From: JANXVY01 sp031365425
GTDB lineage: Bacteria; Pseudomonadota; Alphaproteobacteria; Rhizobiales; Hyphomicrobiaceae
DNA: 29,165 nt
Assembly (NCBI GenBank): GCA_031365425.1
Contig: JANLYB010000028.1
Location: forward strand, 1 to 29,165
Reading direction: 5' to 3'
The notes beneath the pieces were generated by a model, which was given only the letters and a program-made list of their open reading frames with translations, did no database searches and was not told where the DNA came from. This document shows positions 23,392-29,165 of the stretch, one piece after another; position 1 is the stretch's first letter, and every line of letters begins with the position of its first letter. Both the position numbers and the translations under genes were made by a program.

Positions 23392-23640
23392 GAAGTGGTC
23401 CTAACGCTGCGATGTGGGAGATCAGATCGAAAGATAGGAAGTTCGCAGACTATGAGGTGGGATCATCGAAGTCTCGCTCAACAATTTTCGTGCGGGTAGA
23501 TTTCTAAACGGATCAGATGAGGTGGATAGATAAAAGCTAGAGTGGGTCGGCAATACTGTCAATTCACGCCTGCCCTGGAATTGTGACAGATTTCCCCTTT
23601 GCTTATGCAGTGCAGTGCAAAAGCCCAACGCCAACCGGCT

Positions 23641-25200
23641 TTACGCCGACCGCATCGCGTGCTCGGTTATTTTTTTCTCTCTGCGGCGCTGCACAGAAGA
23701 CGGAATCCGCAGCGCTTCACGGTATTTGGCAACGGTGCGCCGGGCGATATCTATCCCGTCGCTCTTGAGTTTTTCTACGATCTTATCATCCGACAAAACG
23801 CCCCGCGCGGTCTCCGCCTCTATCATCTGTTTGATGCGGTGCCGCACGGCTTCCGACGAGTGGGCCTCGCCATCGCCGGCCGATTGGATCGACGATGTAA
23901 AGAAATATTTCAGCTCAAATATGCCGCGCGGCGTCGACATATATTTATTCGAGGTTACACGCGACACCGTCGATTCGTGCATTGAGATCGCATCGGCGAC
24001 CGTCTTCAGATTGAGTGGGCGAAGATACTGAACGCCGTACATAAAAAATGCGTCTTGCTGGCGCACGATCTCTTCCGACACCCGCAATATAGTCCGCGCC
24101 CGCTGATCGAGACTTTTGACCAGCCAATTCGCCGTCTGCAGACATTCCAGCAAATATGTCTTGTCCTTATCTGCAGTCGACGTTTTCGAAACACGGGCGA
24201 AATAATTGCGATTAACCAGCACCCGCGGCAGCGTATCGCTATTAAGTTCGATATGCCAGCTGCCGTCAAAAGCGGCCCGCACATAGACGTCAGGCACCAC
24301 CGGCTGCACCTGCACCGAGCCGAACTGCAGGCCGGGTTTCGGATTGAGATGTTTGATCTCGCCGATCATGTCCTCTAGCTCGTCGATATCGCACCCGACC
24401 GCCTTACGCAGCGCAGCCATATTGTGCGTGGCCAGCAAATTCAAATTAGCAAGAAACGCAGCAATTTGAGGGTCGTAACGATTCTGATCCTTGAGCTGCA
24501 GCGCGAGGCACTCTGCCAGTGAGCGCGCAAAGACCCCCGGCGGATCGAACGTCTGCAACGTCGCCAGCACCCGCTCCACATGGGCGTCATCTGTCCCAAG
24601 CCGCTCGGCAATCAACCCCAGATCGGCCGGCATATATCCCGCATCATCGACCAGATCGACAAGATGCTGACCAATCATCAAATCTGCTTGGTTCGGCAAG
24701 GCCAACGGCAACTGTAACGACAGGTGATCCTTCAACGAGATTTCGGAGGCGACAAACGACTCCAGATTGTACTCGTCGTCGGCAAACGCAGACCCGACCT
24801 GCCGCGCATTGGCAAATGTGCTACCGGCTAGCGCTGCGCTTCCAGCTTCCTGCGCATAGTCGCCAGGCGCGGTGTCGGGGCAGATATTTTCATGATCGGT
24901 ATCGAGCGCCGCCACCGGATCGGCAGCCGGCTTGGCAAGATCAAGCCAGGAATCCTCGGACGCATCCGCTTCCGGGCGGCTTTCGACCCGCTCCACCGCT
25001 TCAACCGGCACATCGGGCCGCTCCAGCGGCGCGGTATTGGGATCTTCGCGCTCAAGCAATGGATTGCGCTCAAGCTCAGAATCGATGAATTGGCTCAGTT
25101 CAAGGTTGGACAATTGAAGAAGACGGATCGCCTGCTGCAGCTGTGGTGTCATCACCAGCTGCTGGCCTTGCCGCATCTCCATTTTAGCCGATAGCGCCAT
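23641..25200 (-). CDS. rpoN: RNA polymerase sigma-54 factor
   Basis: Sigma-54, 519 residues, for enhancer-dependent promoters. Region I at the N-terminus is QLVMTPQLQQAIRLLQLSNL followed by ERNPLLE, which contacts activators. An acidic region II covers about 55-150. The core-binding and DNA-binding parts follow, with FDPPGVFARSLAECL, HLNPKPGLQFG, ISMHESTVSRVTSNKYMSTP (the helix-turn-helix) and the RpoN box ARRTVAKYRE (about 486-495). The position between lptB and hpf is standard. Confidence 0.98.
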   Translation of the reverse strand: MALSAKMEMRQGQQLVMTPQLQQAIRLLQLSNLELSQFIDSELERNPLLEREDPNTAPLERPDVPVEAVERVESRPEADASEDSWLDLAKPAADPVAALDTDHENICPDTAPGDYAQEAGSAALAGSTFANARQVGSAFADDEYNLESFVASEISLKDHLSLQLPLALPNQADLMIGQHLVDLVDDAGYMPADLGLIAERLGTDDAHVERVLATLQTFDPPGVFARSLAECLALQLKDQNRYDPQIAAFLANLNLLATHNMAALRKAVGCDIDELEDMIGEIKHLNPKPGLQFGSVQVQPVVPDVYVRAAFDGSWHIELNSDTLPRVLVNRNYFARVSKTSTADKDKTYLLECLQTANWLVKSLDQRARTILRVSEEIVRQQDAFFMYGVQYLRPLNLKTVADAISMHESTVSRVTSNKYMSTPRGIFELKYFFTSSIQSAGDGEAHSSEAVRHRIKQMIEAETARGVLSDDKIVEKLKSDGIDIARRTVAKYREALRIPSSVQRRREKKITEHAMRSA

Positions 25201-25367
25201 CCCCTCGGACCCTTGACCCTTTCATTCGTTTATACCAGCCCGCCAAAGACTTGGCTCCTGCCGCCAAGCGCGGAAGCTAAGCGCCCAAGGTGCACCGCTT
25301 GGTCGCACGCGCAAACACTGAAACGAGTCAGCCGTCATGCGGCTTGATATAACGAGAGCCAGCGTAC

Positions 25368-26219
25368 TCAACGGCCGTTAACGAACATATCCCCCAAGTA
25401 TACCCGCTTCACGTCTTCATTGTTTATCACTTCTGAAGGCTTACCTTGTGTCAGAACTTGACCATCATAAATGATATAAGCGCGATCAATCAGGCTCAGC
25501 GTCTCGCGCACGTTGTGATCGGTGATCAGAACGCCGATCCCGCGATCGGTCAAGTGCCGCACGAGTTGCTGAATGTCGCCCACGGCGATGGGGTCGATCC
25601 CGGCGAACGGCTCGTCCAGCAGGATAAACGAGGGTCGCGACGCCAGCGCACGCGCAATCTCGCACCGCCGCCGCTCTCCGCCCGACAGCGCAATCGACGG
25701 CGACTTCCGTAGCCGCGTAATGTGGAATTCCTCCAGAAGGCTATCGAGTTGTTCCTGCCGCGCTTTTTTCTTGGGCTCGACCAGTTCCAGAACAGCCATA
25801 ATGTTCTGTTCAACGCTCAGTCCGCGAAAAATAGACTGCTCCTGCGGCAGATAGCCAATCCCGAGCCGCGCACGCCGGTACATAGGCAACCGCGTGACGT
25901 TGCGCCCGTCGATCGTAATCGCGCCTTCGTCCGCCGGAACAAGCCCCGTAATCATATAGAAAACCGTCGTCTTCCCAGCCCCGTTTGGCCCCAACAGCCC
26001 GACGCTTTCCCCGCGCCCGACCGCCAAGCTCACACCCTTGACGACCATACGCTTCTTGTACGATTTCTTAACGTTGGACGCCGTCAGCCAGCCTTCGCCG
26101 CCAACTGCCTCATCAAGGTAGCTCACCTGTGCGTCTTCCGCGCCATACCCCTGGTCAGCACCATACGGCGACGCTCCGCCGTCGTCGGGTATCTGCGTCT
26201 TCAGCGGAAAAAATCTCAC
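25368..26219 (-). CDS. lptB: LptB, ATPase of the LPS export transporter
   Basis: ABC ATPase that drives LPS extraction from the inner membrane through LptF/LptG. Walker A GPNGAGKTT (77-85), Q-loop YLPQEQSIFRGLSV, signature LSGGERRR (178-185), Walker B FILLDEP and the switch ITDHNVRETL are all present. The 283 residues include about 43 extra at the N-terminus, common in Hyphomicrobiales. The start appears to be GTG at 26219; no ATG lies before the ABC core. The rpoN start lies 167 bp downstream; the LptC-LptA fusion ends 92 bp upstream. Confidence 0.95.
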   Translation of the reverse strand: MRFFPLKTQIPDDGGASPYGADQGYGAEDAQVSYLDEAVGGEGWLTASNVKKSYKKRMVVKGVSLAVGRGESVGLLGPNGAGKTTVFYMITGLVPADEGAITIDGRNVTRLPMYRRARLGIGYLPQEQSIFRGLSVEQNIMAVLELVEPKKKARQEQLDSLLEEFHITRLRKSPSIALSGGERRRCEIARALASRPSFILLDEPFAGIDPIAVGDIQQLVRHLTDRGIGVLITDHNVRETLSLIDRAYIIYDGQVLTQGKPSEVINNEDVKRVYLGDMFVNGR

Positions 26220-26311
26220 CGGCCTGCCCTCACTAAACTTCCGCTTATCTTACGCACAAACCCGCTCCAGCACTATGCAAGGCGAAAACCCTTTAGCATC
26301 TGAACGGCCCC

Positions 26312-28321
26312 CTAATTCTTGTTGGGCTCGACCGCCGATTCCCAACTGCTGGACGCAGGATTGGCGGGAGCCGCCGGCTTGATCGGCGCAATCGTCCCCT
26401 TCTGCCGCTCCTGCGGATAGAACACGACAGACGCACGTCCCGGCTTTGCGCCACCTGCAGCGGCTCCGGCCACGCCACCATTCTCCGTAATCACCCGGCT
26501 TTGCCCCGTCGCCATATCGATCAGCAGCTTCGTACCGCGCACGATATTCTTGTCCTGGGTAAGGATTACTTCCTTGCCGCCGACCACGACGGTATTCGAC
26601 TTCATATCGAAAATCGCCCAATCGCCCGTCACCTGCTGGTTCTGCTTCGACGTGACGATCACCTTTCCCTTGGCCTCGATCTTAGTCAGCTGCGCCGGTG
26701 CCTTGGGCTTATCGCCACCCGAAGGGGCTGACACGCTCGCAAGCCCCGCCTCCCCGCTGTACAGCGCATGCAACTCAACCGTCCGGATCACGAAATCGCC
26801 TTGCGCCGCCTTGACGTCGCCCGAAAATACCGCCTGCTTCTTGCCGTCATCGACCGCGAGCTTATCGGCTTCAATATCCACGGGCGCATTCGGATCGGTC
26901 TTGAACGTCGCAAATCCCAATCCCGCAGCAGCTCCCGCCTCAGCCGCAGCGTCAGCAACCTCAGGCTTCTTGGGTGCAGCCTTCGCTGGCTGCCCATCGC
27001 CCTGATACAGCCGCGCAAAAATGCGGCTTTTAGGCAGTCCATTCTCCGCCGCCGCCGTCATTAACGTAGTGCCCGTCTTACGATTGACGCTCAACCGGCG
27101 GCCCCGCAGCTCGTTGCGGCCCGAATTGACGACCACGTTGCCCGACAGCTCAATCCCATCAGTCTTCGAATAAAACTCGGCCCGTTCCGCCGTCGCGCGC
27201 TTATCAACGCCCGAAGTCATAACCACGCTACCCATCACCGTCGCGGTCTCGGCAACCGTATCGAAATCGGCAGAATTGCCTGTCACGCGATCGCCGGTCC
27301 CTTGAGTCATCACAACCGGGCCGGGTGCAACGATCCGCTTGATCTTCGCCGCCGCCGCTGGATCACTGCCAGCAGGCGCAGCCCCACCAGAAGCTGGAAC
27401 TCCAGCCCCGGCGTTGGCGCTGTCATACGCAATATCGAGCACATTGGTCTCAAGTTGCGCCGCTCCCTGCACCGCCCGGACTTTGCCCGAAAACTGCGCG
27501 GTCTTCGCGCTGTCGTGCACATCAAGCCGGTCCGCCGTCACATCCACCGGCGCATTCGAATTCCCAAACGCCGCCGTCTCCTTACCCTTCGCCGCCGGCG
27601 CGGGCGCTACTCCTGCAGCAACCTCCGGCTTCGGAGGCGGCACAAGATGCGCCAAAACCGACTCCGCAAACGCGATATCGCGCGTTTTCTGGTTCAGATT
27701 GAGCTTCTTGGCCGTAATCACACCCGTCGGCATTTCGACCTTTACCGGCGCCTCCGAAACGAGCACCCCGGTTTTCGTGTGCATGGTCGCGATCTGCAAC
27801 TGCGCTTTCATGCCCGTTTGCGTAATAACTGTAATGCCATCGCTCAAATCGAGCTTGTCTGCCTTCGTGTCATAGAGGCCATGCCCCGCCGTGAAATCCG
27901 TTCGCGACTTGCGAACGTCAAACATCTCGCCCACGATCCCGTTGAGTTGCACTTGGGTGGGGTTCTTGAGATCAGGCACTGCCGTCTTAGCAGTCACGAC
28001 ATAGTTGCCGCCATCCTTCGTAAAACCCTCGTAACGAGGGTTGTCCATCGCGATATCCTTGGCCAACGTCGGCGCAATGCTCGGCGGCGTAGCGGGCTTT
28101 CCATACCCAGCCGTGTCCAGCATCGTCATCACATAAAGCGCTGCCATTCCAACCGCAGAAAGCGGGCACCCCCAGCGCAGCACGCGCACCAGAATACTAT
28201 GCGATCGCGCACTCTTGAATTCGCGCGTCCGGTCGCCGGACAGCACAATCCCGTGCCCCGCCGCACGATCATCTCGCGCGCGTGCCTGATCGTCGGACGT
28301 CAAAACTGCTAGATTAGTCAT
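26312..28321 (-). CDS. LptC-LptA-LptA fusion, LPS transport bridge protein
   Basis: A 669-residue protein joining parts that are normally separate. Residues 45-68 form a membrane anchor. About 75-228 is an LptC domain (AKDIAMDNPRYEGF, EMFDVRKSRTDFTAGHGLYD). An Ala/Pro linker leads to a first LptA/OstA domain at about 257-420 (APVDVTADRLDVHDSAKTA, ELRGRRLSVNRKTG). After another linker comes a second at about 479-612 (APVDIEADKLAVDDGKKQA, NIVRGTKLLIDMATG). In most bacteria lptC and lptA are separate genes in this order before lptB. One chain with three jellyroll units would tether the bridge to the inner membrane. The frame is open throughout and I find no separate lptA in the window. Confidence 0.87.
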   Translation of the reverse strand: MTNLAVLTSDDQARARDDRAAGHGIVLSGDRTREFKSARSHSILVRVLRWGCPLSAVGMAALYVMTMLDTAGYGKPATPPSIAPTLAKDIAMDNPRYEGFTKDGGNYVVTAKTAVPDLKNPTQVQLNGIVGEMFDVRKSRTDFTAGHGLYDTKADKLDLSDGITVITQTGMKAQLQIATMHTKTGVLVSEAPVKVEMPTGVITAKKLNLNQKTRDIAFAESVLAHLVPPPKPEVAAGVAPAPAAKGKETAAFGNSNAPVDVTADRLDVHDSAKTAQFSGKVRAVQGAAQLETNVLDIAYDSANAGAGVPASGGAAPAGSDPAAAAKIKRIVAPGPVVMTQGTGDRVTGNSADFDTVAETATVMGSVVMTSGVDKRATAERAEFYSKTDGIELSGNVVVNSGRNELRGRRLSVNRKTGTTLMTAAAENGLPKSRIFARLYQGDGQPAKAAPKKPEVADAAAEAGAAAGLGFATFKTDPNAPVDIEADKLAVDDGKKQAVFSGDVKAAQGDFVIRTVELHALYSGEAGLASVSAPSGGDKPKAPAQLTKIEAKGKVIVTSKQNQQVTGDWAIFDMKSNTVVVGGKEVILTQDKNIVRGTKLLIDMATGQSRVITENGGVAGAAAGGAKPGRASVVFYPQERQKGTIAPIKPAAPANPASSSWESAVEPNKN

Positions 28322-28504
28322 GATAATGTCGATTGCGCCGGAAGCATCGAGGAAATACGAAACTCGCTCCCCTCTTCGCCGCCAACTTGGTCGATTGTAC
28401 GGCTAAACTCAAGCTGGCAAGCAACTTGCTAGGACCGCGCGGCTTTCAAATCACAGCCGATGAAATCTCCGGTACATTCCGCGGCCCTCGATTGAGCAAC
28501 AGCT
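28322..28504. other. Intergenic gap between the RNase D and LptC-LptA genes
   Basis: This 183-bp gap should hold the promoter of the LPS/rpoN run or be read through from the exonuclease gene. I see no clear terminator or Shine-Dalgarno for the fusion gene's ATG. Confidence 0.4.
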
Positions 28505-29122
28505 CTAATGAGCGAAAATGTCATCCTCTGGAAAGCCCGCCAGATCGAGCGCCGCCCGCGTAGGCAGAAACCCGAACGCCGCCTCCGCAAACGCCCGCCG
28601 CCCCTCGCGATCGAGCATCATATCAAGCTTCGCCTTCATCGCGTGCAGATGCAGGACATCGGATGCCGCGTAAAACCGCTGCTGATCGGTAAGCTTTTCA
28701 GCACCCCAGTCCGAGCTCTGCTGCTGTTTGGAAAGCTCTATCCCGAGCAACTCGCTGCAAAGATCCTTGAGCCCATGCCGGTCGGTATACGTCCGCACCA
28801 GCTTTGACGCGATCTTGGTGCAATAAATCGGCGACGTCGTCACGCCGAGATACTTCTGGAGCACCGCCACATCGAACCGTGCAAAGTGAAAAATCTTCAA
28901 CACGTCCCGGTTGGTCAGCAGCGCCTTCAACCGCGGTGCGGAATAGTCCTTCCCGTCGAACTGCACGAGATGCGCGTTGCCATCCCCCGCAGAAAGCTGA
29001 ATGAGGCATAGCCGGTCGCGATGCGGATTGAGCCCCAGCGTCTCGGTATCGATCGCCACGCTGCCGGTAAAGGTGACGTTTGCAGGCAAATCGCCCTTGT
29101 GCAGCTTGATCACAGGGCTCAT
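28505..29122 (-). CDS. RNase D-like 3'-5' exonuclease, catalytic domain only
   Basis: A DEDDy-type exonuclease of 205 residues. Exo I is VAIDTETLGL with Asp25 and Glu27; Exo II is HFARFDVAVLQ; Exo III is YAASDVLHL with Tyr and Asp. TDRHGLKDLCSELLGIELSK is typical of RNase D. Full-length RNase D has about 375 residues with HRDC domains; these are absent, as in the short RNase D-like proteins common in alphaproteobacteria. GGAGA lies six bases before the ATG. It is commonly found next to the lptC/lptA/lptB genes in this group. Confidence 0.93.
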   Translation of the reverse strand: MSPVIKLHKGDLPANVTFTGSVAIDTETLGLNPHRDRLCLIQLSAGDGNAHLVQFDGKDYSAPRLKALLTNRDVLKIFHFARFDVAVLQKYLGVTTSPIYCTKIASKLVRTYTDRHGLKDLCSELLGIELSKQQQSSDWGAEKLTDQQRFYAASDVLHLHAMKAKLDMMLDREGRRAFAEAAFGFLPTRAALDLAGFPEDDIFAH

Positions 29123-29165
29123 GCGAAGTCTCCACGGCGCGTCACGCGCAAACTTTCAAGATAAC

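Noticed and set aside
1..29165. Prophage, insertion sequence, CRISPR array, tRNA or rRNA
   Set aside because: No integrase, transposase, phage structural gene, regularly spaced repeat or recognisable tRNA/rRNA sequence was seen on either strand.

Overview
The window is 29 kb of GC-rich, densely coding chromosomal DNA from an alphaproteobacterium, most likely of the order Hyphomicrobiales (Rhizobiales). The evidence is gene order and protein type: SUV3-like helicase / S4 protein / FdxA; ffh-rpsP; hrcA-grpE divergent from rph-rdgB; and rnd / lptC-lptA / lptB / rpoN / hpf / ptsN. I see no phage, insertion sequence, CRISPR array, tRNA or rRNA. The genus cannot be told from what is visible.

Layout. 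1-531: no gene; a perfect 118-bp inverted repeat lies at the window edge. 532-4695 (minus): helicase, S4 RNA-binding protein and 7Fe ferredoxin. 4862-5713 (minus): exported DUF3108 protein. 6000-6890 (minus): an EF-G-like protein with only domains III-V, whose best ribosome-binding site serves an ATG followed at once by a stop. 6891-7259: a palindromic repeat, then a promoter-like sequence and a folded leader ending in a terminator-like hairpin. 7260-9972 (plus): glutathione S-transferase, ffh and rpsP; rimM, trmD and rplS do not follow. 10129-18236 (minus): nine tightly packed accessory genes in two runs joined by 1- to 4-base stop/start overlaps or a 17-bp gap. The first run is a DUF547 protein (frameshifted), membrane rhodanese, GT-C mannosyltransferase-like protein and GT2. 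The second is a radical SAM enzyme, FAD disulfide reductase-like protein, TVP38/DedA-like membrane protein and TIGR04283 and TIGR04282 transferases. 18334-20168 (minus): grpE and hrcA. 20299-22024 (plus): rph and rdgB, the latter with an extra C-terminal domain. 22134-29122 (minus): ptsN, hpf, rpoN, lptB, an LptC-LptA-LptA fusion and an RNase D-like exonuclease.

How the genes work together. The 22-29 kb block links lipopolysaccharide export (LptB ATPase and the periplasmic bridge) with sigma-54, ribosome hibernation and EIIA-Ntr. The 18-22 kb block combines heat-shock control with RNA 3' processing and nucleotide-pool cleaning. The nine-gene cluster is the best candidate for an undescribed system: a radical SAM enzyme, two thiol-redox or sulfur proteins, four transferases and a lipid-transport-type membrane protein suggest a membrane-linked, chemically modified glycoconjugate. 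Its product cannot be read from sequence.

Strongest oddities: the nine-gene cluster, the LptC-LptA-LptA fusion, a palindromic repeat read in frame at the start of the GT-C gene, the RdgB fusion and the headless EF-G.
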